Assembly (NCBI GenBank): GCA_016927965.1
Contig: JAFGLP010000130.1
Span: 1-12,840 of the forward strand
Origin: Dehalococcoidia bacterium
Lineage (GTDB): Bacteria; Chloroflexota; Dehalococcoidia; GIF9; UBA5629
Reading direction: 5' to 3'
Length of the DNA stretch: 12,840 nt
Position 1 is the first letter of the stretch, and each line of letters starts with the position of its first letter. The position numbers and the translations under genes were made by a program. Below the pieces are notes generated by a model. That model did no database searches. It had not been told where the DNA came from and saw only the letters and a list, made by a program, of their open reading frames with translations. This document shows positions 6,044 to 12,840 of the stretch, piece by piece.

Positions 6044-7498
6044 ATGAGCAAAATCGATTTATTTACTGTTGTCGGCTGTTTCAAGGGAAAACCGCTTATA
6101 TCACCAAAGGGTCCATTTAAATTAACGGCAACGGCGGTTCTTATCCTGGTTCTAATATTACTATCAACAATCCCAGCCTGCGCTCCAACTCCCGATTCAG
6201 CCGGTCCGAACATCACATACATGGGAGATAACTTCACTACCTGGGAAGATGCACGCTTCGGCATATTTATTCACTGGTCACATTCTTCACAGCAGGGTGT
6301 GGAGATATCCTGGCCGCTGGCGGGCGGGACTTTCACCATGCCGTATTGTCAGAGCATGACAGTAAAGGAATACCAGAGCAGCGCCTCTACATTCAACCCA
6401 CAGAAATGGGACCCTGCTGCCCTGGCCAGGCTTTTTAAGAAAGCCGGGGCACAGTACACGGTCATGACCACCAAGCATGGCGATGGCTATGCCATGTTCG
6501 ATACAAAGCTGTCCGATTTTGGCGTCATTCACTCACCAGTGGGCAAAGACCTGGTGAAGGAATATGTAGATGCAGTCAGGGCAGAAGGCCTGGGCGTCGG
6601 GCTTTACTTCAATATGAAGGACTGGCATGCGCCTGACTATCCCGCTTTCACCGAGGCAAATAAGCCATATCATTATTATGTAGGTGCGCCGCTGCCACCT
6701 CCCGAACAATGGCAAAGATACCTTGATTTCATGTTCGGCCAGGTCAGGGAGATACTTACCAACTATGGGAAAATCGATATAATCTGGTTCGACGGCCAGT
6801 TCGAGCATAAACCCTCCGACTGGAAAGTACAGGAGATGGGTGCCATGGTTAGGCAGCTCCAGCCAGGTATAAAGATCAATGACCGTCTTTACGGGCAGGG
6901 AGATTTCGATACACCCGAGAAATTCATTCCGTCAACACCCCCTCCCAGACCTTTTGAAATATGCATGACCATGAATGACAGCTGGGGCTACAACAAGGAC
7001 GATCCTTCCTATAAATCAACAACTGAACTGATCCAGACCCTGTGCGAGGTGGCAGGCAAGGGAGGGCACCTGTTATTGAATGTAAGCCCGATGGGTGACG
7101 GTCAACTGCCGCCGGAGCAGATAGAACGTCTCAACGAGATAACGTCATGGATGGCACGCAACCACGACAGCATTAACGGGACAAAGCCGGGACTGGAACC
7201 CTGGCAGTTTTATGGTCCCTCTACGCGGAACGGAAATACTATTTATCTTCACCTGTTTAACAAACCTTATGAATCCATCACTGTCCGCTCCGTCCATGTC
7301 AATAAGGTCAGGTCAATATACGTGCTGGGCACGGGAAACAGCCTTAATTACAGCAAACGGGTTACACTGTTTGACCAGGTGCGCAAGGAACTGAGCGGCT
7401 TCAATGACCCGGTCGGCGACCTGGTGGTAACAGTACCCGAATCCGAATTAGAACCGCATGTTACCGTGATTGCTATTGACTTCAAATCGCTGCCCTGA
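6044..7498 (+). CDS. Exported lipoprotein glycoside hydrolase family 29 (alpha-L-fucosidase family)
   Basis: GH29 enzymes cleave alpha-L-fucose from glycans with retention. The 484-residue protein starts with a long basic N-region, a hydrophobic segment (about 28-42) and a lipobox-like IPAC with Cys46, so it is probably lipid-anchored outside the membrane. Family marks: FGIFIHWS (72-79), TTKHGDGYAMFDTKLSDF (142-159), LYFNMKDWH, the IDIIWFDG strand whose Asp250 is the expected nucleophile, NDR (279-281), EICMTMNDSWGY (306-317) and GGHLLLNVSPMGDG. A C-terminal beta domain follows (about 385-484). The usual H-H-D-G-F reads H-G-D-G-Y, so one active-site His is missing and substrate specificity may differ. 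The ATG has GGAGG 4 nt upstream and is the only start codon before the signal peptide. A binding-protein gene begins 29 bp downstream. Confidence 0.9.
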   Translation: MSKIDLFTVVGCFKGKPLISPKGPFKLTATAVLILVLILLSTIPACAPTPDSAGPNITYMGDNFTTWEDARFGIFIHWSHSSQQGVEISWPLAGGTFTMPYCQSMTVKEYQSSASTFNPQKWDPAALARLFKKAGAQYTVMTTKHGDGYAMFDTKLSDFGVIHSPVGKDLVKEYVDAVRAEGLGVGLYFNMKDWHAPDYPAFTEANKPYHYYVGAPLPPPEQWQRYLDFMFGQVREILTNYGKIDIIWFDGQFEHKPSDWKVQEMGAMVRQLQPGIKINDRLYGQGDFDTPEKFIPSTPPPRPFEICMTMNDSWGYNKDDPSYKSTTELIQTLCEVAGKGGHLLLNVSPMGDGQLPPEQIERLNEITSWMARNHDSINGTKPGLEPWQFYGPSTRNGNTIYLHLFNKPYESITVRSVHVNKVRSIYVLGTGNSLNYSKRVTLFDQVRKELSGFNDPVGDLVVTVPESELEPHVTVIAIDFKSLP

Positions 7499-7527
7499 GC
7501 AATAAATAGACGAGGAGGCTGTGCAAA

Positions 7528-8793
7528 ATGACCCGAAAACTCGCGGCTATATTATCGATACTACCGGTCTGCCTGTGTCTCCTGCTTATCCTGGCCTGCA
7601 CACCTGAAGCAGAGATACCAGCCGAACAACCAACACTTAACATTGGCTGCATTATGCCTTTCACCGGGCCGGCAGCCTTATGGGGACAGAATATCCGGCC
7701 GGGCATGGAGATATATGCAGACCTGATCAATGAGGACGGCGGCCTACAGATTGGCGATAAAAGATATAAAATCGAGATGATTTTCAAAGACGGGTTTGCA
7801 CCGGGACCGGCTGCTACGGCAACCAGGAACCTGGTGTACGATAGCGGCGTAAAGGCAATTGTGGGGTACTTCGGCCTGGGGATTGCCGCCATGACACAAA
7901 TAACTAATCCTGAAAAAGTCATTTTAAATATCGGCACAATCGGGGGTCTCGACCCGTCTCCGCCTGAGAAGTCATATGTAATGTATGGTTTCCCGTCTAT
8001 GGAGATAACGATTTACCAGGCGATCGCGGCAATGCAGGCATTCCCACAGTATCATACTATGGCTTGGACGGGACCAAGCTCCGGTGAGCATAACATCGAC
8101 GCGACATTCGGAGCGACGGATGAAAAACTCCAAAAGGAATTCGGCATTAAGAGTGTAAGAATGTATTACCCGGAAGGGACTCTGAATTTCACCCCCTACC
8201 TGACCAAAATGGCCGAACAGGGTACCGAGGTCATCTATTGCGTGGGTTCGCCGCTCGAAGTCGGACTGATGGCCAAGCAAAGATGGCAGATGGGCTACAA
8301 GTGGCCGATCTGCCAGATAGCATCCGCCCTGGACCTGGATATCATGAAAGGCATCGGGGGAAGTGAGGAGGCAGTACAGAATATAGTCAGCGATTACCCG
8401 GTACCATGGGCTCTGAAAAAGGTGACTGTAGCTCCCAAATATGTTGATATGGCTAAGAGGATATCGGACAGGTACAAAGAATTATATGAAAAAGAAATAT
8501 TTTTAGGTGCATATGGAGGATCGGCAATCAACTCCCAGGGCCAATACTTCGAAGCACTTGAGCAGGCTGGTACCACAGATCCTGATGTAGTTATGCGAAC
8601 ATTAAGAGGCGGCACCTTCGACACTTTCCTGGGCAGGTACAAACTAACAGGGAAGAGGTTCTACGGCTCAGACGTAGTGTTCGGCCACCCCTGTGCAATG
8701 GGAATTTCAAAAGGGAGAGAGAATATTTACCTGGGTGAGTACCCTTTAACCAACATTGACATCCCTTTCGCCGAGTTTGAATCTTCCCAGTAG
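7528..8793 (+). CDS. ABC-transporter substrate-binding lipoprotein, branched-chain amino acid type (Peripla_BP_6-like)
   Basis: The 421-residue protein has a signal peptide ending in ILAC (Cys24), so it should be anchored as a lipoprotein. The mature part opens with LNIGCIMPFTGPAALWGQ, typical of Leu/Ile/Val-type binding proteins, then INEDGGLQIGDKRYKIE, a region (AIVGYFGLGIAA) matching the ligand cleft, and a second lobe. Such proteins capture a small ligand (amino acids, but also amides, urea or aromatic acids in relatives) and hand it to an ABC permease. A GAGGAGG ribosome site lies 9 nt before the ATG. It is 29 bp after the GH29 gene and probably shares its promoter. No permease or ATPase gene is nearby. 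A clear paralog lies at 9704-10963 on the other strand. The ligand is unknown. Confidence 0.9.
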   Translation: MTRKLAAILSILPVCLCLLLILACTPEAEIPAEQPTLNIGCIMPFTGPAALWGQNIRPGMEIYADLINEDGGLQIGDKRYKIEMIFKDGFAPGPAATATRNLVYDSGVKAIVGYFGLGIAAMTQITNPEKVILNIGTIGGLDPSPPEKSYVMYGFPSMEITIYQAIAAMQAFPQYHTMAWTGPSSGEHNIDATFGATDEKLQKEFGIKSVRMYYPEGTLNFTPYLTKMAEQGTEVIYCVGSPLEVGLMAKQRWQMGYKWPICQIASALDLDIMKGIGGSEEAVQNIVSDYPVPWALKKVTVAPKYVDMAKRISDRYKELYEKEIFLGAYGGSAINSQGQYFEALEQAGTTDPDVVMRTLRGGTFDTFLGRYKLTGKRFYGSDVVFGHPCAMGISKGRENIYLGEYPLTNIDIPFAEFESSQ

Positions 8794-8822
8794 GTTCATG
8801 TGGCAAGCATTCAGGGTCATAA

Positions 8823-8831
8823 TGGTATAAT
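8823..8831 (+). promoter_or_regulatory. Extended -10 promoter for the crotonase gene
   Basis: TGGTATAAT is a perfect extended -10 element (TGN plus TATAAT). No good -35 box is present at normal spacing, which extended -10 promoters tolerate. Transcription would begin near 8838, about 27 nt before the crotonase ATG, so this gene can be expressed apart from the upstream binding protein. Confidence 0.6.
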
Positions 8832-8864
8832 GCCTCAAAAATCATTATATAAGGAGATTAACCT

Positions 8865-9641
8865 ATGCCGTCATTTCAAGATGTCTTACTCGAGGAAAAG
8901 AACCATATAGGGCTGCTGACATTCAACAGGCCGCAGTCCCTTAATGCCATCAGCAGGGGTCTTATAGGCGGTATGAAAGAGGCAGCCGAATACATTGACC
9001 AGCACCCTGACATACGTGTGATTATTATGACCGGGTCTGGCGAGAAGGCTTTCTGCGCCGGGCTGGACCTGAAGAAAGTGGTAATACCAGGCGAAAGCAT
9101 CCTGGACGGATGGAACGTCCGCACCATGCACGATGCCATCGAGAAATGCAGGAATGCATTCACCATGTACGAGAAATTGCCGGTGCCCATTATTGCAGCC
9201 ATCCATGGTTACTGCCTGGGAGGAGGCGTGGAAATCGCAGTATGTTGCGATATCCGGTTGGCTGCCGATAACTCCATTTTCGCCATGCCTGAAACCAAAC
9301 TGGGGATTGTCCCCGACATGGGCGGCAGCTCACGCTTGCCCCGCATTGTAGGTCCTGGGATGGCCAAAGAACTGATTTTCACAGGGCGTAGGATAGATGC
9401 AAACGAAGCCCTGCGCATCGGCCTGGTACAGCATGTATACCCCAGAGACCAGCTGATGGCGGAAGCATGGAAGATGGCGGAGGAGATCGCCGCAGTTACT
9501 CCCGCTGTTACACAGGGTGCCAAGAGCGTAATCAATTTCAGCATGTCTTCACCGCTGGATGCTACACTTGACTATGAAACAGCAACCTCGCTGTATGCAA
9601 CGCAATTCGGCCAGCTAACTAATCCCAACGATAAAAAATAA
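8865..9641 (+). CDS. Enoyl-CoA hydratase/isomerase family (crotonase), apparently shortened C-terminus
   Basis: Crotonases hydrate trans-2-enoyl-CoA to 3-hydroxyacyl-CoA in fatty or aromatic acid breakdown, in the cytoplasm. The 258-residue protein has the CoA-binding [10 protein letters not shown] (62-71), the oxyanion-hole segment [17 protein letters not shown] (115-131) and [14 protein letters not shown] (141-154). Glu123 and Glu143 are 20 residues apart, matching Glu144 and Glu164 of rat mitochondrial enoyl-CoA hydratase, so hydratase activity is likely. AAGGAG lies 8 nt before the ATG. The oddity is the end: the protein stops at NPNDKK, just where relatives continue with an E-G-x-x-A-F-x-E-K-R tail that packs over the active site. 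The stop falls right after an A-run (GATAAAAAATAA), and neither other frame downstream restores the tail. A loop at 72-104 appears longer than usual. Its neighbours are two binding proteins. Confidence 0.9.
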   Translation: MPSFQDVLLEEKNHIGLLTFNRPQSLNAISRGLIGGMKEAAEYIDQHPDIRVIIMTGSGEKAFCAGLDLKKVVIPGESILDGWNVRTMHDAIEKCRNAFTMYEKLPVPIIAAIHGYCLGGGVEIAVCCDIRLAADNSIFAMPETKLGIVPDMGGSSRLPRIVGPGMAKELIFTGRRIDANEALRIGLVQHVYPRDQLMAEAWKMAEEIAAVTPAVTQGAKSVINFSMSSPLDATLDYETATSLYATQFGQLTNPNDKK

Positions 9642-9655
9642 CAACTGTTTACTCA

Positions 9656-9691
9656 AAGAAAGAGGCCCCGGTAAACCGGGGCCTCTTTCTT
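9656..9691. terminator. Strong bidirectional intrinsic terminator
   Basis: A perfect 16-bp stem (9656-9671 with 9676-9691) closes a TAAA loop. The stem is GC-rich at the top and its base is an A-run on one side and a T-run on the other, so it works in both directions. It lies between the convergent crotonase (stop 9641) and binding-protein (stop at 9704) genes and should end both transcripts. Confidence 0.92.
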
Positions 9692-9703
9692 ATCTAGAAC
9701 TGC

Positions 9704-10963
9704 TTATTCCTGATTAAAATAGTCATACCACATGTCGGCATCCGTCAAAGGATACTCACCCAGGTATACTTCCTTGTCCCCCTTTACTTCTCCCATGGCA
9801 CAGGGATAGCCGAAGACTACAGGAGCACCGTAGGTCTTAGTGCCGGAGAAGGTATACCTGCCGAGGAAGGAATCAAAGGTGCCACCTTTGAATGCCTTCA
9901 TCATGGCATCAGGATCTGTGCTGCCGATACTCTGCGCACATTCAAAATACTGGGAGAGGTGCGTGATAGACATAGAGAACACTCCGTAATTATCGATCGG
10001 CTTGCCGTATTTTTCCTGGAACCTGTTCACAATCCTCTGTGTCATATCCAGGTATTTTTGAGCTACGACAACTTTTTTCAGTTCCATCGGGTTATTACGG
10101 TTGCCCATAATACCCTGCGCAGCGTCCTTCCCGGCCACGTTGAATAAAATGTCGATGAGGTTGTCAGACGAATGTACAATCGCGCATTTATATCCCATCT
10201 CCCAACGCTGCTTGGCGATGAGAGCAACCTCAAGTATGGTCCCGCCCACAAATACCATTTGAGCACCTTCATCCTTCATTTTCGTAAGATAAGGCGTGAA
10301 ATTTGTGGTGCCACTTGGATAATAAATGCGCAGTCCTTTAATGCCGAATTCCTTCTCGAGCCGGTCGTCAACTGTTTTGAAAACTGATTCCGTCATACGG
10401 CGGTCATCGGAAGTCCCAGTCCACGCCAACACGTGAAAATCAGGATGTGCCTGCATGGCAGCCAAAGCCTGGTTTAAAGTAACCTCGCCCGTAGGTGATC
10501 CAAACACAACATATGGGTCTTTGGCAGGGCTATATATGGCACTGCCCGTCCGGCAAATGAGGATGACCTTCTCAGGATTGGTAACAGGGCTGAGAGCGGA
10601 AAACCCCGGGCCTATATATCCCACAATGGCAACAATACGGTCGTCGTAAATAAGTTTCCTGGCCGCAGCGGCAGCCGGCGCCGGGGCAAACTGGCCGTCA
10701 CCCCAGTGGAGTTCAACTTTGTAAGTATCGTTGCCGATTTTTACGCCGCCGTCTTCATCAAGAAGCTCAATGTAAATATCGGTGATTTGCCTTCCCCGCT
10801 CACCATACATGGCAGCAGGGCCGCTGAAAGGCATTATACAGCCAAGTTTAAGAACCTTTTGTTCCTCTGGGGGCGCCGCTGCCGGAGCACAGGCCATGGC
10901 AAATACCATAATTATCGAGATTATTACAAACAGCAGGCCTGTTAATTTGTTACCATATTTCAT
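9704..10963 (-). CDS. ABC-transporter substrate-binding lipoprotein, branched-chain amino acid type, paralog of 7528-8793
   Basis: This 419-residue protein has a signal peptide ending in AMAC (Cys25) followed by a Pro/Ala/Glu-rich linker, so it is a predicted lipoprotein. It then follows the same plan as the 7528 protein: LKLGCIMPFSGPAAMYG, LLDEDGGVKIGNDTYKVE, IVAIVGYIGPGFSAL, TNFTPYLTKM, AKQRWEMGYK and an almost matching end with FLGRY, PCAMG and YLGEYPLTD. I chose the ATG at 10963 because AAAGGAGG ends 5 nt before it; a longer frame starting from GTG at 10984 would put that site inside the gene. It lies 48 bp downstream of the MFS gene and is probably co-transcribed with it. No permease or ATPase gene accompanies it here. 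The ligand is unknown, but differences in the first lobe suggest it is not identical to that of the paralog. Confidence 0.9.
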   Translation of the reverse strand: MKYGNKLTGLLFVIISIIMVFAMACAPAAAPPEEQKVLKLGCIMPFSGPAAMYGERGRQITDIYIELLDEDGGVKIGNDTYKVELHWGDGQFAPAPAAAAARKLIYDDRIVAIVGYIGPGFSALSPVTNPEKVILICRTGSAIYSPAKDPYVVFGSPTGEVTLNQALAAMQAHPDFHVLAWTGTSDDRRMTESVFKTVDDRLEKEFGIKGLRIYYPSGTTNFTPYLTKMKDEGAQMVFVGGTILEVALIAKQRWEMGYKCAIVHSSDNLIDILFNVAGKDAAQGIMGNRNNPMELKKVVVAQKYLDMTQRIVNRFQEKYGKPIDNYGVFSMSITHLSQYFECAQSIGSTDPDAMMKAFKGGTFDSFLGRYTFSGTKTYGAPVVFGYPCAMGEVKGDKEVYLGEYPLTDADMWYDYFNQE

Positions 10964-10968
10964 TACAA

Positions 10969-10976
10969 CCTCCTTT
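10969..10976 (-). promoter_or_regulatory. Ribosome binding site fixing the start of the second binding protein
   Basis: The minus strand reads AAAGGAGG, a full Shine-Dalgarno match, 5 nt before the ATG at 10963. It supports this start over the GTG seven codons upstream. Confidence 0.75.
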
Positions 10977-11011
10977 AATACCACCGTTCGATTCGCAGCA
11001 TATATATTATC

Positions 11012-12220
11012 TCACTGTATCCGTTTTATTGCAGGCACAAACAGCCACATTGCGACGGCAAAAGTTGTGGCAATAGCGCCAGCAATTAAATAAGTGACAG
11101 GTATGCCGAGCGCGTCGGCTTCAGCGCCCATAGGAAACGCACCTATCGGCGCCAGGGCGGAAGTCATGGTAAATATACTTATCACCCGGCCCTGCATACC
11201 GGGCGGTGTTCCACCTAATATCAGTGTATTGCAGAGGGTCATGTAAGTCGCTCCGCTTATGGCTGCAAGTAAAATTACACCCATTGCCAATGGCAACGAG
11301 TTAAACTGGGCTAACAATGCAATACATACACCATAGGAAAAAAGCAATATCAGTACCAGTGCACCCTTGTGCTTTACGCCGGTCAAAGTGCCGACTGCCA
11401 GGCTGCCCACCAGTGCACCTATTCCAGACATGGCCATTAGAAAACCCAGGCCTGTCTGCCCCGCATTAAGGACCCCCAGGGCCAGGGCAGGCAGCATATA
11501 TATATATGGGACAACCAGTAACGCAGGCACCAGCGCAATAAGCAGCAGACCCAGGATTTTCCGATTGCCGCCGATAAAACGAAATCCTTCAGCAAGGTCC
11601 AGGTGAAACGCCTGTGTAATTCCGCCTTCATCTTTCGGTACCTTAAGGAAAATAAGAAGTATCGTCCCAACAGCAAAAAACGATACTATTATGTAATAAA
11701 CATATTCCGGAAGCATGAACGTTAGCAGCAAACCCACCGCAGCCGGTCCGGCTATGCCCATCATATTGAAGCTCATGGCGCTCAGGGAGACGGCGCTCAT
11801 GAGGTTTTCCGTGCGCACCAGCCTGGCTATTATCGACTGGCGCACCGGGGCAACAAAGGCAAAGGTGATACCCTGCAACATGGCAAGGACAATAAAATGC
11901 CAGAATTGTATCAAGTTTGTTGCCAGCAGTATTGCCGTGGTCAGTGCAATGAGTCCTGCCATGACCTGTGTACCCAGTAGCAATTTGTGTTTATTTACAC
12001 GATCGGCAATGACGCCGCCGAAAAACGAAATTATAACCAGCGGCACACCCGCTGCCAGGGTCACGATGCCGAGATCGGCAGCCGACCCGGTCATCCTGTA
12101 AACCAGCCACCCCTTGATCATGTTGTCCATTTGTGAAGCAGCATAGGTAGCCAGCGTACTGACCCAGTAAAGACGGAAGCCGGACTCGCTGAGGGATGAA
12201 AAGCCTTGTGTGTACTTCAA
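11012..12220 (-). CDS. Major facilitator superfamily (MFS) transporter, EntS/MFS_3-like exporter
   Basis: This 402-residue membrane protein has about 12 hydrophobic segments in two halves, the normal MFS size. After helix 2 it has GGVIADRVNKHKLLL, a good match to the MFS motif A (G-x-x-x-D-R), and in the second half VGSLAVGTLTGVKHKG mirrors it. The overall pattern, including VAPVRQSIIARLV and PGMQGRVISI, resembles the MFS_3 (enterobactin exporter EntS-like) group, which pumps out siderophores, drugs or metabolites by proton antiport. The start is a TTG at 12220-12218 with AGGA 4 nt upstream; the frame is closed by TGA 15 nt earlier, so no ATG start is available before the first helix. The binding-protein gene follows 48 bp downstream. 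The substrate cannot be told. Confidence 0.88.
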   Translation of the reverse strand: MKYTQGFSSLSESGFRLYWVSTLATYAASQMDNMIKGWLVYRMTGSAADLGIVTLAAGVPLVIISFFGGVIADRVNKHKLLLGTQVMAGLIALTTAILLATNLIQFWHFIVLAMLQGITFAFVAPVRQSIIARLVRTENLMSAVSLSAMSFNMMGIAGPAAVGLLLTFMLPEYVYYIIVSFFAVGTILLIFLKVPKDEGGITQAFHLDLAEGFRFIGGNRKILGLLLIALVPALLVVPYIYMLPALALGVLNAGQTGLGFLMAMSGIGALVGSLAVGTLTGVKHKGALVLILLFSYGVCIALLAQFNSLPLAMGVILLAAISGATYMTLCNTLILGGTPPGMQGRVISIFTMTSALAPIGAFPMGAEADALGIPVTYLIAGAIATTFAVAMWLFVPAIKRIQ

Positions 12221-12346
12221 GAGATCCTGTATTCACCATGCCGAAGGGCTGTTGCTTATACGGCAATTTAATGACATATTGTAACTTATCACTTCGAATT
12301 TGTATACGTTAAACTGCATTGTCCACACTGGTCCATGTAACAAATG
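12221..12346. other. Leader region upstream of the MFS gene
   Basis: An AT-rich stretch between two minus-strand genes. Since a hairpin (12347-12372) follows the upstream gene, the MFS gene should have its own promoter here. On the minus strand TATAAG (12260-12255) is a possible -10 box, with only a poor GTTACA 19 bp away as -35, so I do not call it firmly. Confidence 0.3.
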
Positions 12347-12372
12347 GGGGGAAGCCGTTTCCAGCTTCCCCC
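12347..12372 (-). terminator. Hairpin after the partial exported-protein gene, probable terminator
   Basis: GGGGGAAGC and GCTTCCCCC form a 9-bp GC-rich stem around an 8-nt loop, 24 bp past the stop of the 12397 gene. The minus strand continues with only a weak T-rich stretch (CATTTGTT), so termination may be partial. Confidence 0.6.
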
Positions 12373-12396
12373 ACTGTTTACTGGCTTTTCTGAAGA

Positions 12397-12840
12397 TTAT
12401 TTGATAACGAGTGTATTGACGACTTCTTTGGCAACATTGGTGTCGATCATGTCTTTGAGGCTGGTATAAGACACGCTAATGGTCTTGCCGCCGGGCCTCT
12501 CGACAGAAACGCTGTACGTCGTGATGTCATAACCTGAGGACTTCCAGGCTAACTGTGTGAGCACAGCCTTGGTTTTGCCGTCAGCCAGCATTACATCCTC
12601 AGTACCTACAACTTCGACATTCGCCCCACCTACGCTGGTCAATGACTCCTCGGTCTGGGCATCTACATCAGTAGTATCCAGTACAGATGCGCTGACAGCA
12701 GGTACCGCCATCGGTTCAGCAGCTTCAAATACGCCGTATTTGGCTGCCGGTGATGCCGCAGCGGTCATGCTGCTGGGATACTGGAAGGAGAACCCGTATT
12801 CGTCATTGGTGTAGGTCTTGGCAGCGTATGATGTCTTGAT
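12397..12840 (-). CDS. 3' part of a probable exported protein with a PsbP-like/DcrB-like domain; start lies beyond the window
   Basis: The frame is open to the window edge, giving 147 C-terminal residues; the Met at 12768 is internal. The visible part reads KTYTNDEYGFSFQYPSSM, a pattern (hydrophobic-turn-G-F-S-F-x-Y-P) seen at the start of PsbP-like domains in secreted lipoproteins. This is followed by strands including YSVSVERPGGKTISVSYTS and a final helix VAKEVVNTLVIK, which is the common close of such domains (a final helix with S/N-T/S-L). A Pro/Ala/Ser-rich stretch and few Cys fit an extracellular protein. The signal peptide is not in view. Function unknown. Confidence 0.7.
   Translation of the reverse strand: MKTSYAAKTYTNDEYGFSFQYPSSMTAAASPAAKYGVFEAAEPMAVPAVSASVLDTTDVDAQTEESLTSVGGANVEVVGTEDVMLADGKTKAVLTQLAWKSSGYDITTYSVSVERPGGKTISVSYTSLKDMIDTNVAKEVVNTLVIK

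Noticed and set aside
12255..12285. Possible MFS promoter on the minus strand (GTTACA, 19 bp, TATAAG)
   Set aside because: The -35 match is poor and the spacing too long to call; kept only as a remark on the leader region.
12766..12768. Met at 12768 as the start of the last minus-strand gene
   Set aside because: The frame continues to the window edge with domain-like sequence (GFSFQYPSS) before this Met.

Overview
The window looks like chromosomal DNA from an anaerobic bacterium of roughly balanced GC content. The style of the lipoprotein signal peptides (for example a Cys-Ala-Pro-Ala-Ala-Ala-Pro start to the mature protein), the many branched-chain-amino-acid-type binding proteins, and the CoA-transferase, crotonase and GYD-type genes make Chloroflexota (Dehalococcoidia-like) my best guess. 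No rRNA or other marker gene is present, so this is inference. I see no CRISPR array, tRNA, insertion sequence or phage gene.

Layout. Positions 1-2218 hold two tandem family I CoA-transferase paralogs (acetyl-CoA hydrolase / 4-hydroxybutyrate CoA-transferase family); the first is cut by the window edge. The first keeps the catalytic Glu, while the second has Gly there. A small GYD-domain gene (2319-2603) runs the opposite way. Next comes a tightly packed set (2894-5607): a STAS-domain protein with a long unrecognised C-terminal region, a short-chain dehydrogenase and a SAM methyltransferase. The 5608-6043 gap carries what looks like the decayed N-terminus of an enolase-superfamily gene and, overlapping its stop codon, a near-consensus sigma-70 promoter. 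That promoter should drive a lipoprotein GH29 (alpha-L-fucosidase family) gene and a binding-protein gene 29 bp behind it. A crotonase gene follows with its own extended -10 promoter and ends at a strong 16-bp hairpin that can terminate transcription from both sides.

From 9704 to the end all genes are on the minus strand: a second binding-protein lipoprotein, an MFS exporter 48 bp upstream of it, and the 3' part of a probable exported protein followed by its own hairpin.

Working together: the CoA-transferases and crotonase point to acyl-CoA metabolism (activating carboxylic acids and beta-oxidation-type hydration). The two binding proteins, without any permease or ATPase gene nearby, suggest solute capture that relies on transport parts encoded elsewhere. 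The STAS/SDR/methyltransferase set has no obvious pathway. The most unusual points are the Glu-to-Gly change in the second CoA-transferase, the STAS protein's large unknown domain, the apparently shortened crotonase, and the enolase remnant beside a strong promoter.
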